DNA of 64,000 nt from assembly GCF_003057965.1 (NCBI RefSeq), contig NZ_CP020921.1:879001-943000 (forward strand), given 5' to 3'. Every line of letters starts with the position of its first letter. Positions within the stretch are counted from its first letter, which is position 1. Of this stretch, positions 26,551 to 35,623 are shown piece after piece. The position numbers were made by a program, and so were the translations under genes. Origin of the DNA: Thermodesulfobium acidiphilum. Its GTDB lineage: Bacteria > Thermodesulfobiota > Thermodesulfobiia > Thermodesulfobiales > Thermodesulfobiaceae. Under the pieces are notes generated by a model, which was not told where the DNA came from, made no database searches, and saw nothing but the letters and a program-made list of their open reading frames with translations.

Positions 26551-27435
26551 ATGATTTTAAATATTTTAAAAAGAATAAGACAATATAAAATACTCACAAG
26601 TTTTTTACTTTTTCTACCTACAATGTTTATTATTTTCTGGATTATTAGCAGCGAAGTCAAAGAATTTTTTAATGCTCAATTAATCGTTGAGAATAATGCA
26701 AGAAATTTAGCCTCTTTATATGCAAGTGAAATTTCAAGAAAACTTGACTCAAAGTTTGAAGTGCTTAAATTCATTGGAAATTTATTATTGAGCAATCGGT
26801 CTTCCGGTATTTTAGTTGATAAAGAGACCGCCAATTTTATAAAATATCTAACAAAATTTTATTCTGACACACCTGCTTTTAGTATATATTCCAAAGAAGA
26901 TAAAATTATTTATACTACTCTTCCAAATATTAGTGAAGTACCTAAAATAAATTTTTTTTCCGTTAATAAAAATTCAGACTATCAGCTTGGATTAGTTCAC
27001 ATAGGCTATTTTAACACCGAAGTATTAAATGAAAGATATATATTAAGAGATACCCTTGGCAAACCACTTTATTACATCCGAACGACATATTTTTTAGATA
27101 ATTTATTTTCTAGTAATCTAAAAAGCAAAAAAATTAATTTGATAGTAAAGGATTTAAGAAACAATGAACTATTAGGAAGACTTTCTGATGGAATTTTTAT
27201 AAAAAACGCATCAAATATTACTGGAAATGAAGTAATAGTAACAGTTCCCGGTTATCCATTTGAAATAAAAGCAGTTTATCCTAAAAAACTAATTTGGGAA
27301 ACATATGTAAATATATCTTTAAAAAGATTATTTATTGAAGGGCTTGTTTTAATTTTAATGATTCTTGTAAATGCTTTTATATTTTTCTATATAACTAAAA
27401 AAAAGAGAGAGAGAAAATCTTCAAAGAATTATTGA
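26551..27435 (+). CDS. Membrane sensor half of a split signalling gene
   Basis: The 294-residue product has a first membrane helix (SFLLFLPTMFIIFWII), an extracytoplasmic domain of about 215 residues that looks like a Cache-type ligand-binding region, and a second helix (LVLILMILVNAFIFFY), then ends abruptly after KKKRERKSSKNY. That ending is not a natural protein end: after the A8/GA tract at 27397-27417 the next frame continues as ...LQRIIDFGTVLAQVNQLI and runs into the GAF domain. One base too many separates the two halves. The ATG is preferred to a TTG at 26536, which abuts the ribosome site. Confidence 0.75.
   Translation: MILNILKRIRQYKILTSFLLFLPTMFIIFWIISSEVKEFFNAQLIVENNARNLASLYASEISRKLDSKFEVLKFIGNLLLSNRSSGILVDKETANFIKYLTKFYSDTPAFSIYSKEDKIIYTTLPNISEVPKINFFSVNKNSDYQLGLVHIGYFNTEVLNERYILRDTLGKPLYYIRTTYFLDNLFSSNLKSKKINLIVKDLRNNELLGRLSDGIFIKNASNITGNEVIVTVPGYPFEIKAVYPKKLIWETYVNISLKRLFIEGLVLILMILVNAFIFFYITKKKRERKSSKNY
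27397..27417 (+). repeat. A8 plus GA repeat at the frame break
   Basis: Eight adenines (27397-27404) are followed by four GA units, a G and four adenines. The open frame of the sensor half is lost just after this tract and the GAF-PAS-PAS-GGDEF half continues in the +1 frame. Removing one A, or adding one GA unit, would fuse both halves. Such tracts are prone to slippage during replication, transcription or sequencing. Confidence 0.85.
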
Positions 27436-27466
27436 TTTTGGCACTGTACTTGCACAAGTAAATCAA

Positions 27467-29236
27467 TTGATCGCAAATGTACAAGATGAGTCAACTTTAT
27501 ATCAATCGATATGTGACATAGCTGTAAGATATGGGCATCTAAAACTTGCTTTCATTGCTAAGCCAGATAAAGATGGCATATTTAGGATTCTTGCAGCATC
27601 GGGTAATACTAAATACGCATATTCTGCTTTTATTTCGATTAGTCCTGAAATACTTGAAGGACAGGGCTCATCTGGAAAAACATGGAGAAATAAAGTTGCT
27701 AATTATGTCCAATCATTTGAAAAGGAAAGTTTTACAGCTCCCTGGAAAAATCTGGCTAAAAAATATGTAATAAAATCAAGCGCTACTATTCCAATATTTA
27801 AAGAGAATGATATTTGGGCTTGCTTATCAGTATATCACTCTGAAGAGAATGTCTTCACAGGAGATCTGAAAAAATTATTAGAAGAACTCTCAAAAGATAT
27901 TTCAATTGGCTTAGACAGACTAGATTTTAGAAAAAAAGAGAAAGAAATCTCAGAGATCAGGAAGAATATTATTGAAAACGCTTTAATTGGTATCGCACTT
28001 GTAAAAAACAGGGAGATCTTACAAGTAAACCCAAAGTTTGCTAAAATATTTGGCTACTCTGATGAAAAAGAACTCGTTGGAAAGCCAACAAAAATACTGT
28101 TTTATGATGAAGAAGAATATGAAAGAATTGATAAGTTATATAATGATTTATTTATAAACAAAAAAATTGAACTTATAGAAATTCGTCAAAAGAGAAGGAA
28201 TAATGATTTAATTATTTGCGAAGCAACAGCAAATGTTATTGACGAAAAAGAAAAGATCACTATTTGGACGGTCCAGGATATTACAGAAAGAAAAAAGGCT
28301 CAACTTGAATTAGAAAGGGCGTATTTTCTTTTAAACAACATAATTGAAAACTTACCCGATGCTACCTTTGTTATAAATTCTGAAGGAAAAATTATAGCAT
28401 GGAATAAAGCTTTGGAAACATTGACAGGCAAGACAAAAGAAATAATGTTAGGGAAAGATTATCTAGAATATTCAATATTGTTTTACGATAAACCAAGACC
28501 ATTACTAGCCAATATAATCTTAAGTAATAACGAAAAACTTTTAAAGGAAAATTACAATTTGATTTATAAATCAGACAACATAATCTATGCAGAAACTTTT
28601 TCTCCAAAAATATTTAACAATGCAGGAGCATATGTATTTGTTGCCACGTCTAAGTTAATTGATAAGAAAGGAAATGTAATAGGAGCAATTGAATCAATAA
28701 GAGATATTTCTGAAAACAAAAAAATGGAAGAAGAGCTATACGAGTTATCTATTAAAGATTCTTTAACTGATTCGTACAATAGAAGATATTTTGAAAAAAG
28801 ATTAGAAGAAGAAATTGAAAGAACAAAGCGAAATAAGATACCTTTTTCACTTATAATGTTTGATATTGATGATTTTAAAACTATTAATGACAATTATGGC
28901 CATGCGGTTGGAGACAGAGTTCTTGTAGAAATTGTAAATTTCATTAAAAATAGAATCAGAAAGACTGATTTTATAGCTAGATGGGGTGGAGAAGAGTTTA
29001 TGATACTCCTGACAAATACCAATCTACATTATGCTGAAAAATTAGCTCTTGAGCTTAAGGATGGAATATGCAGATTAAATATCCCTGAAGTTAAATTCGT
29101 AACTGCTAGCTTTGGAGTTACGAGTTATCAGCACTTTGATACAGTAAATTCAATAACTAAAAGAGTAGATGATTTGATGTATGCTGCTAAAGCTGCAGGC
29201 AAAAACTGTGTAAGGTGTAGCATATATGAAATATAA
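27467..29236 (+). CDS. GAF-PAS-PAS-GGDEF diguanylate cyclase (cytoplasmic half)
   Basis: The 589-residue region has a GAF domain (about 1-150), two PAS domains (about 170-280 and 285-420, with NIIENALIGIAL and NIIENLPDATFV), and a GGDEF domain (about 430-589) with FDIDDFKTINDNYGHAVGD and the active motif RWGGEEFMILL, so it should make cyclic di-GMP. The TTG at 27467 has no ribosome site and the frame stays open upstream to the A8/GA tract, so the real protein is probably the fusion with the membrane sensor at 26551-27435. In the present sequence it may be silent or made by slippage. Confidence 0.88.
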   Translation: MIANVQDESTLYQSICDIAVRYGHLKLAFIAKPDKDGIFRILAASGNTKYAYSAFISISPEILEGQGSSGKTWRNKVANYVQSFEKESFTAPWKNLAKKYVIKSSATIPIFKENDIWACLSVYHSEENVFTGDLKKLLEELSKDISIGLDRLDFRKKEKEISEIRKNIIENALIGIALVKNREILQVNPKFAKIFGYSDEKELVGKPTKILFYDEEEYERIDKLYNDLFINKKIELIEIRQKRRNNDLIICEATANVIDEKEKITIWTVQDITERKKAQLELERAYFLLNNIIENLPDATFVINSEGKIIAWNKALETLTGKTKEIMLGKDYLEYSILFYDKPRPLLANIILSNNEKLLKENYNLIYKSDNIIYAETFSPKIFNNAGAYVFVATSKLIDKKGNVIGAIESIRDISENKKMEEELYELSIKDSLTDSYNRRYFEKRLEEEIERTKRNKIPFSLIMFDIDDFKTINDNYGHAVGDRVLVEIVNFIKNRIRKTDFIARWGGEEFMILLTNTNLHYAEKLALELKDGICRLNIPEVKFVTASFGVTSYQHFDTVNSITKRVDDLMYAAKAAGKNCVRCSIYEI

Positions 29237-29245
29237 AATTTATAC

Positions 29246-29321
29246 TGGAGCCAACGGGCGGATTTGAACCGCCGACCTACTGATTACGAATCAGTTGCTC
29301 TGCCAGCTGAGCTACGTTGGC
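29246..29321 (-). tRNA. tRNA-Thr (CGT), CCA encoded
   Basis: Cloverleaf on the minus strand: acceptor GCCAACG/CGTTGGC, D arm GCTC/GAGC, anticodon arm ACTGA-TTCGTAA-TCAGT with anticodon CGT, T loop TTCAAAT, discriminator T, and encoded CCA. It lies 25 bp after thrC on the same strand and could be processed from the thrC transcript. Confidence 0.97.
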
Positions 29322-29346
29322 CTAGTTTAAATATTATATCAAAAAA

Positions 29347-30843
29347 TTATGATTTTATGCCTAAGATTTTCAAAATTTCATCTGACATTTGCTCTTTATT
29401 TATTACAACTTTATGAATTATGCTTTTTTCTTTTAAAGACCTTAATGGTGCTGGAATCGGAACATTTGTTTTTTCTTCCAATTCAAACATTAAATCGAAT
29501 TCACTTTTAGTAGGGTCTGGTTTTCCAAATAAAGCTTCGTAAATACTAATTGAAAATTTATATGGATTCGCAGTAGATAATATAAATGTTGGTGTAAAGT
29601 CCTTTGTTTGACTAATGTATTTTAGATAAACAGATCTGCCTACAGAAGTATGAGTATCCAAAAGATAATTGTTTTCTTTGAAATCTTTATAAATTTGCTT
29701 TTTTGTTGTCGTATCATCAACCCAATCAGCCCAAAACAGATTCTTTATTTTCGAGTGTAAATCATTATTTATCTTATATTCCCCATTTTCTTTTAGTTGA
29801 ATCATTAGATTTAAAATATAGTTTGAGTCCGAATTAGATAAATCATATAATAGTCTTTCTAGGTTACTAGAAATCAAAATATCCATTGAGGGAGAGATAG
29901 TTTTATAAAATTTTCTTTTCCTATTGTATATTCCATTGTTTATAAAATCTGTAAGAACGTTATTGCTGTTTGAAGCACAAATAAGTTTTTTTATTGGTAA
30001 ACCCATTTTTTTAGCATAATAACCAGCTAATATATTACCAAAGTTTCCAGTAGGAACAACGAAATTTATTTCCGAATTCATATCAAATAAATTGTTTTTC
30101 AAGCCCTGGATATAAGAATAAAAATAATATACTATTTGAGGAACTAATCTCCCCCAATTTATTGAGTTTGCAGAAGAAAGTTCAAAGCCATTCTGTAATA
30201 ACTTATTGTTTAAAGCCACATCGTTGAAAATTGATTTTACACTGGTTTGTACGTCATCAAAATTTCCTTTTACTGCGAAAGAGAAGGTATTTGTACCTTC
30301 TTGAGTAATCATCTGTAACTTTTGAATCTCGCTTACTCCATTATGAGGGAAAAAAACAATAATTTTAGTACCCTTTACATCCTTATAACCTTCAAGAGCT
30401 GCCTTACCTGTATCGCCAGATGTAGCAACCAAAATAACTATTTCGTTATGTATGTTATTTTTATTTTTTGCAATCGACAGTAAAAGTGGCATAATTTGAA
30501 GAGCAATATCCTTAAAAGCTTGAGTTGGACCGTGCCATAATTCAGTTATTGAGCAATTTTTATTAAAACTAAAAATTGGAGTAATAAATTTATTATCAAA
30601 TTTATCAAGATTATAAGCTTGATCTATACAATAGCTTATTTCATCATTAGTATAATCTGTTAAAAATTTCTTCAGTATTAAAAAAGCAACGTCCTGGTAT
30701 CTTTCTAATTTCGAAATTTCCTTTATATCGATTGGTGGTATTTCTTCAGGAACAAAAAGTCCTCCATCTTTCGATAAACCTTCTAGAATAGTTTCAGAAG
30801 CTAAGAGTTTTTCATTATCTCCTCTAGTACTTTTATAAAGCAT
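29347..30843 (-). CDS. thrC: Threonine synthase
   Basis: PLP enzyme converting O-phosphohomoserine to threonine. The 498-residue length and the start (YKSTRGDNEKLLASETIL, then GLSKDGGLFVPEEIP) match the bacterial/fungal-type threonine synthase. The PLP lysine is K111 in HGPTQAFKDIALQ, and VPTGNFGNILAGYYAKKMG is the phosphate-binding loop. GAGGTG precedes the ATG. It is the last protein gene of a unit with birA, the 5-FTHF cyclo-ligase and purA. Confidence 0.95.
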   Translation of the reverse strand: MLYKSTRGDNEKLLASETILEGLSKDGGLFVPEEIPPIDIKEISKLERYQDVAFLILKKFLTDYTNDEISYCIDQAYNLDKFDNKFITPIFSFNKNCSITELWHGPTQAFKDIALQIMPLLLSIAKNKNNIHNEIVILVATSGDTGKAALEGYKDVKGTKIIVFFPHNGVSEIQKLQMITQEGTNTFSFAVKGNFDDVQTSVKSIFNDVALNNKLLQNGFELSSANSINWGRLVPQIVYYFYSYIQGLKNNLFDMNSEINFVVPTGNFGNILAGYYAKKMGLPIKKLICASNSNNVLTDFINNGIYNRKRKFYKTISPSMDILISSNLERLLYDLSNSDSNYILNLMIQLKENGEYKINNDLHSKIKNLFWADWVDDTTTKKQIYKDFKENNYLLDTHTSVGRSVYLKYISQTKDFTPTFILSTANPYKFSISIYEALFGKPDPTKSEFDLMFELEEKTNVPIPAPLRSLKEKSIIHKVVINKEQMSDEILKILGIKS

Positions 30844-30856
30844 TCTTTCACCTCAT

Positions 30857-31576
30857 TTAAAAAATAATTCTTCCAGAGAATAATGAATAATATTTGCCGT
30901 TCAAAATATAAATTAATTCTCCTTCAGAGCCAATAGAATCTAAAATTGCGTTATAAACAATTTTATTTTGTTTCTCAATTTTTATAAATTCGTTTTTTAA
31001 AAAAAGTTTATTATTTATATCTTTTAATATCGTATCAAAAAAAATATCAGAAAAATTCTCTAAAATTTTCTCAAAATTTTCTAAAATATTGAACAAAAGC
31101 ATGTTAACGTTTATCTCTCTTTTAAGGATCGATTTTAAGTTGATTGCAGGATATCTAATGTTTTCAATATTTATTTCATTATTAACGTTTATTCCAAAGC
31201 CACAAATATGATAAACTTCACCATTAAAGTTAAATTTTTCTACAAGTATACCTGCAACTTTTTTATATAATAACATTACATCGTTTGGCCATTTGATCAT
31301 CGGATGTAAAGTCAAATTTTCGATAGACTTTAGCACAGCATAAGAACACATTAGAGGCAAAAGTGTATCTTTAAACGTAGAAAAATTTTTCAATGAAAGA
31401 GAAAACCACAGACCACCTTTATAGGATTGCCATAGCGAATTTCGTTGTCCTCTTCCTTTAGTTTGTTCTGATGCAACTATAACAGGCGAAAAATTGTATT
31501 TTCTTATCCAATCTTTTGATACGTCCTGAGTACTCTCAACCTTTTTTAAAAATAATATTTTTTCTAAATCTTTCAA
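30857..31576 (-). CDS. birA: Biotin--[acetyl-CoA-carboxylase] ligase
   Basis: The 239-residue enzyme attaches biotin to carboxylase carrier domains. It has the ATP/biotin motif TKGRGQRNSLWQS, the KWPNDVMLL segment and GFGINVN. It lacks the N-terminal helix-turn-helix of E. coli BirA, so it is a ligase without repressor function. The start is TTG at 31574-31576, overlapping the upstream stop as TTGA and spaced 4 nt from GGGAGG. Confidence 0.93.
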   Translation of the reverse strand: MKDLEKILFLKKVESTQDVSKDWIRKYNFSPVIVASEQTKGRGQRNSLWQSYKGGLWFSLSLKNFSTFKDTLLPLMCSYAVLKSIENLTLHPMIKWPNDVMLLYKKVAGILVEKFNFNGEVYHICGFGINVNNEINIENIRYPAINLKSILKREINVNMLLFNILENFEKILENFSDIFFDTILKDINNKLFLKNEFIKIEKQNKIVYNAILDSIGSEGELIYILNGKYYSLFSGRIIF

Positions 31577-32145
31577 GATTCCTCCCTGCAAAGGAAGCCT
31601 TTTTCAGTAACAATGATGTCCATTTTTATATCCCAAGGATCTGAGTTAATATTTTCAACTATCTGAACGTCAAACGCTACACCAATTTTCAAAGTTGTTT
31701 TTGGTAATTTTTTCAAAAATTTGTCGTAAAAACCTTTGCCAAAACCTATCCTATTAAAATTTCGATCAAATGCTACTCCAGGAATAAAAACCAGATCAAA
31801 ATTTTTTTGCTTAATTCTATTGGGTTTATACAAAGGTTCAAAAATACCATACGGTCCTCTTTCCCATATAGTATCTACAAAGCATTGAACCGGGTTAATC
31901 TTGATATTTTTTAAAGAAACAGTTGGCAAAAACACTTTTTTATGTCTTTTTAAAGCATCTGTATACAAAGTTTTAAGATCAACCTCACCCTTTATAGAGG
32001 AATATAACATCAAACTATCAGCTTCCAGATAAAAGAAACTTTTTATAATCATTAAACAAATAACCTGGCTCATAGATTTTTGAAAATCTAAACTAAGACT
32101 TTCCCTTTTTCTAAGAACTCTTTCCCTTATTAATATTTTTTCCAT
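31573..32145 (-). CDS. 5-formyltetrahydrofolate cyclo-ligase
   Basis: The 190-residue ATP-dependent enzyme converts 5-formyl-THF to 5,10-methenyl-THF. Typical features are the N-terminal KRESL...F helix, the RGPYGIFEP substrate loop, and the C-terminal GFGKGFYDKFL phosphate loop. It is coupled to birA by a 4-nt overlap and lies 20 nt after purA. Confidence 0.92.
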   Translation of the reverse strand: MEKILIRERVLRKRESLSLDFQKSMSQVICLMIIKSFFYLEADSLMLYSSIKGEVDLKTLYTDALKRHKKVFLPTVSLKNIKINPVQCFVDTIWERGPYGIFEPLYKPNRIKQKNFDLVFIPGVAFDRNFNRIGFGKGFYDKFLKKLPKTTLKIGVAFDVQIVENINSDPWDIKMDIIVTEKGFLCREES

Positions 32146-32165
32146 AAAAATTTACTTAAGGTAAA

Positions 32166-33473
32166 TTAAATTCCTAACTTTTTCAGAATTGAATCATCTG
32201 CTATAAGTGTTTGAGAACGCTTAGCACCTATACTAACGAATAAAACAGGGGTTTTTGATAGCTCTTCAATCCTTTTTATATACTTTATGGCATTCTCTGG
32301 CAAATCTTCAAATTTTTTAACGTTTGTAGTATCAGTTTTCCACCCAGGCATTTCTTCGTAAAGCAACTCAACATTATACAAATCGGATATACATGAAGGC
32401 ATTCTGTCTACGACTTTACCGGATCTTAATTTATAAGCATATGCAATTTTTAATGTATCTAAATCATCCAATACATCAAGTTTTGTAAGCGCAAAACCGT
32501 CAAAAGAATTGACAATTGAGCTATAGTGCAAGACCACTGCATCAAGCCATCCAGTTCTTCTTGGTCTACCTGTAGTAGTACCGAATTCATGCCCCTTTTG
32601 TCTGATTTTTTCACCTATATCATCAAATAACTCAGTAGGAAATGGGCCTTCGCCAACCCTTGTGGTGTATGCCTTCGCTATACCGATTATACCATTTATA
32701 AATTTTGGACCTACACCTGAACCCATACACGCACCTCCTGCAGTTGGATGTGAAGAGGTTACAAATGGATATGTTCCATGGTCCAAATCAAGTAGTGTTC
32801 CCTGAGCACCCTCAAATAAAACCTTTTGTCCATTTTTTAAGGCATCGTTGATTTCGTAAACAGAATCAATAACGTGATCTGCAAAGTATTCTTTAAATCT
32901 TAGCAACTCTTTAAAAATTGAATCAATATTTATGGAGCTTAAATCAACAAAATTACTATAAAGCTTTATTTTTTCCTCATAAGATTTGTGTAACAAATCC
33001 TTCAAATCAGACTCAGAACAATATAAATCTCCCATTCTTATTCCAACTCTACCATATTTATCCATATATGTTGGACCAATACCCCTGCCTGTAGTACCTA
33101 TTACCTTCCCATTAGGAGTTTGGTCTTTCCATCTATCTATAATTGGATGGAACGGTAAAATCAAGTGAGTCCTTGTGCTTATGAAAAGGTTTTTACATTG
33201 ATGACCTCTTTCTTTCAGGCTTTCAACTTCTTTGTGTAACATCCAGAGATTTAGGACTGCACCGTTACCAATTATGCATTTCTTGTCAGAATACAAAATT
33301 CCTGACGGTATGTTATGAAACTTATATTCTTTATCATCAACTACCACAGTGTGACCCGCATTATCTCCACCTTGATATCTCACAATCAAATTCATCCTTT
33401 GCGCAAGCCAATCAGTAATTTTACCTTTCCCTTCATCTCCCCACTGTGCTCCTACAATAACAATTCCTGGCAT
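32166..33473 (-). CDS. purA: Adenylosuccinate synthetase
   Basis: The 435-residue GTP-dependent enzyme joins IMP and aspartate in AMP synthesis. It shows the P-loop GAQWGDEGKGK, QGGDNAGHT, GTTGRGIGPTY, the VLFEGAQGTLLDLDHGTYPFVTS segment, and TTGRPRRTGW. Length and order match the family. GGAGG precedes the ATG. Confidence 0.97.
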   Translation of the reverse strand: MPGIVIVGAQWGDEGKGKITDWLAQRMNLIVRYQGGDNAGHTVVVDDKEYKFHNIPSGILYSDKKCIIGNGAVLNLWMLHKEVESLKERGHQCKNLFISTRTHLILPFHPIIDRWKDQTPNGKVIGTTGRGIGPTYMDKYGRVGIRMGDLYCSESDLKDLLHKSYEEKIKLYSNFVDLSSINIDSIFKELLRFKEYFADHVIDSVYEINDALKNGQKVLFEGAQGTLLDLDHGTYPFVTSSHPTAGGACMGSGVGPKFINGIIGIAKAYTTRVGEGPFPTELFDDIGEKIRQKGHEFGTTTGRPRRTGWLDAVVLHYSSIVNSFDGFALTKLDVLDDLDTLKIAYAYKLRSGKVVDRMPSCISDLYNVELLYEEMPGWKTDTTNVKKFEDLPENAIKYIKRIEELSKTPVLFVSIGAKRSQTLIADDSILKKLGI

Positions 33474-33493
33474 TAAACTACACCTCCAAAATT

Positions 33494-34819
33494 TTACTCA
33501 TTGCTATAAAAATCCTCTTTATTTACAAATTTTGCTTGTTCTTTTAGAAACACCAATTCTACTTTGCCCAAAGGGCCATTCCTTTGCTTAGCAATAATTA
33601 TTTCGGCAATTCTTTTCTTGTCTGACTTTGGGTTATAATATTCATCCCTATATATAAATGCTACAACATCAGCTATTTGTTCAATTTCGCCTGACTCTCT
33701 AAGATCAGAAAGTACTGGTCTTTTCTCATTTCTAGTCTCGACTGCTCTGGATAGTTGCGAGAGAGCAATTATTGGAACTTCTATCTCTCTAGCCAAAGCC
33801 TTAAGCGATCTTGCAATTTCAGCTACCTCTTGTACTCTATTTTCACTTTTTCTACCCTGCATAAGTTGCAGATAATCGACTATTATCAGTGATAATGGAG
33901 TTTCACTTTTTAATTTTCTTGACTTAGCCCTCATCTCAAGAGCAGATATATTAGGAGTATCATCGATATAAAGGTTACATTCAGAAAGCTTTGATATTGC
34001 TCTACTCAATCTGGGCCATTCATGTTCTTGAATATTTCCTGTTCTAAGGTTATGAATATCTATCATACTCTCAGCACATATCAATCTTTGAGATAATTGT
34101 TCCTTAGACATTTCAAGCGAAAATATCCCTACAGCCTTTCCGGGTTGCCCTGATAAATATCTTGCAAGATTCAAACAAAATGCAGTTTTACCCATTGATG
34201 GTCTTGCAGCAATAATAATGAGATCTGAAGGCTGAAACCCTGCTGTTAAGAAGTCAAAGTCTTTAAAACCACTAGGTTCACCTGTTATGCCTGTTTTATT
34301 TTGAAATGACTTATCAATCATTTCAAAAGTAGAAGTGAGGGCATCCGATATATGGACAAATCCTTTTCTAGATCTTTTTTGTGTAATTTCAAAAACAAGT
34401 TTTTCAGCTCTATCGAGAGCATCTTCTATGTTTTCCCTGGAAAAGCCTATTTCTACAATTTCTGTTCCAACTTCTATCAACTTTCTAAACAATGCAGCTT
34501 CCTCAACTAGTTTTGCATAATATTGAGCATTGGCAGGCGTTAATAAATTCGAAACGAGATCGGCTAGATAACTTGGACCGCCTATTTCGTCCAACAAATT
34601 TTTTGTAGACAACTTTTCTGACAAAGTTACTATGTCTACAGGATCTCCCTTGTCAAAAAGCTCTACAATAGATGAATATATATGCCTATGAGCAGTTTTA
34701 TAAAAATATTCTGGCTTAACAGTTTCAATGCACATTGCAATTGCTTCTCTACTAAGCAACATAGAGCCCAAAAGGGCTTGTTCTGCTTCTAAATTATATG
34801 GGGGAGTTCTATCTAACAT
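33494..34819 (-). CDS. dnaB: Replicative DNA helicase DnaB
   Basis: The 441-residue hexameric helicase has the N-terminal DnaB domain (PPYNLEAEQALLGSML) and the RecA-like ATPase with Walker A ARPSMGKTAF, Walker B LIIVDYLQLM, and the sensor/arginine region LSQLSRAVETR and SDLRESGEIEQ. No intein is present. It is upstream of purA by 20 nt. The ribosome site is weak. Confidence 0.97.
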   Translation of the reverse strand: MLDRTPPYNLEAEQALLGSMLLSREAIAMCIETVKPEYFYKTAHRHIYSSIVELFDKGDPVDIVTLSEKLSTKNLLDEIGGPSYLADLVSNLLTPANAQYYAKLVEEAALFRKLIEVGTEIVEIGFSRENIEDALDRAEKLVFEITQKRSRKGFVHISDALTSTFEMIDKSFQNKTGITGEPSGFKDFDFLTAGFQPSDLIIIAARPSMGKTAFCLNLARYLSGQPGKAVGIFSLEMSKEQLSQRLICAESMIDIHNLRTGNIQEHEWPRLSRAISKLSECNLYIDDTPNISALEMRAKSRKLKSETPLSLIIVDYLQLMQGRKSENRVQEVAEIARSLKALAREIEVPIIALSQLSRAVETRNEKRPVLSDLRESGEIEQIADVVAFIYRDEYYNPKSDKKRIAEIIIAKQRNGPLGKVELVFLKEQAKFVNKEDFYSNE

Positions 34820-34886
34820 GATAACTATTCACAGAAACGGTTAAAATTAAAAATGGCAAAATTGAAAGTCATTTAAAAGAATAATA

Positions 34887-35621
34887 TTAGTATGCATAGA
34901 GATTTCCATAAGGTCTGTGAGATATCGCTTTAATCTTAATAAACCTATCTTTTAAGAGTTCTACAGCATTATAATTAAATTTACTTCCATATTCGCTTAA
35001 AATATTTTTTAATATTTCATAATCATTATCATCTATATCAAGTACTACAACCTCTTTACCTATGTTGTTTATATTTACATCACCACGTATGTATATTTTT
35101 CCACCATGCATACCTGTACCAATTGCATCTGCTTTCATTACCTTAGGCGAATCAATATTTAATATTACCAAAATGCCCCCTGCCATGTATTCTCCTAAAA
35201 AGCTTCCCGCGCTTCCTCCAACCACAATCACAGGAACGTTGTTTTCAAATTCTTTCATGTGAATGCCTACTCTATAGCCTACATTTTTTTCAATAAAAAT
35301 TTTTCCGCCTCTAGCAGCATATCCTACTACGTCCCCAGCATTTCCGTGAACACATATTGTACCACTGTTTAAAGTATTTCCCACACCATCCTGTGCATTA
35401 CCAAAAAGCTCTATATTTACACCATCCATAAACATGCCAAGATCATTGCCAGCAGTGCCATATATAGTAATTTTTAAGTCACTATTTTGTATCCCATTAC
35501 CAATAAACCTTTGTCCAAGAACATTTATAATTTTAATTTCCTTATGACCTTGTCGAATAGACTCTTTAATCTTTTTGTTTAGCTGTTTTGAATCCATATT
35601 CATAGCATCTATTGTAACCAT
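34887..35621 (-). CDS. Glutamate synthase alpha, GXGXG domain subunit
   Basis: The 244-residue protein corresponds to the C-terminal structural beta-helix domain of glutamate synthase large subunit, here a separate polypeptide. Repeating glycine-rich turns are visible (GTAGNDLGMFMDG, GNAGDVVGYAARGG, GGSAGSFLGEYMAGG). It is the third of three contiguous genes that together make an archaeal-type split enzyme. GGGAGG precedes the ATG, and the gap to the FMN-domain gene is 2 nt. Confidence 0.92.
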   Translation of the reverse strand: MVTIDAMNMDSKQLNKKIKESIRQGHKEIKIINVLGQRFIGNGIQNSDLKITIYGTAGNDLGMFMDGVNIELFGNAQDGVGNTLNSGTICVHGNAGDVVGYAARGGKIFIEKNVGYRVGIHMKEFENNVPVIVVGGSAGSFLGEYMAGGILVILNIDSPKVMKADAIGTGMHGGKIYIRGDVNINNIGKEVVVLDIDDNDYEILKNILSEYGSKFNYNAVELLKDRFIKIKAISHRPYGNLYAY

Positions 35622-35623
35622 AT

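Noticed and set aside
27397-27417. Programmed -1 ribosomal frameshift at AAAAAAG
   Set aside because: The downstream half is in the +1 frame relative to the first, so a -1 slip would not join them.
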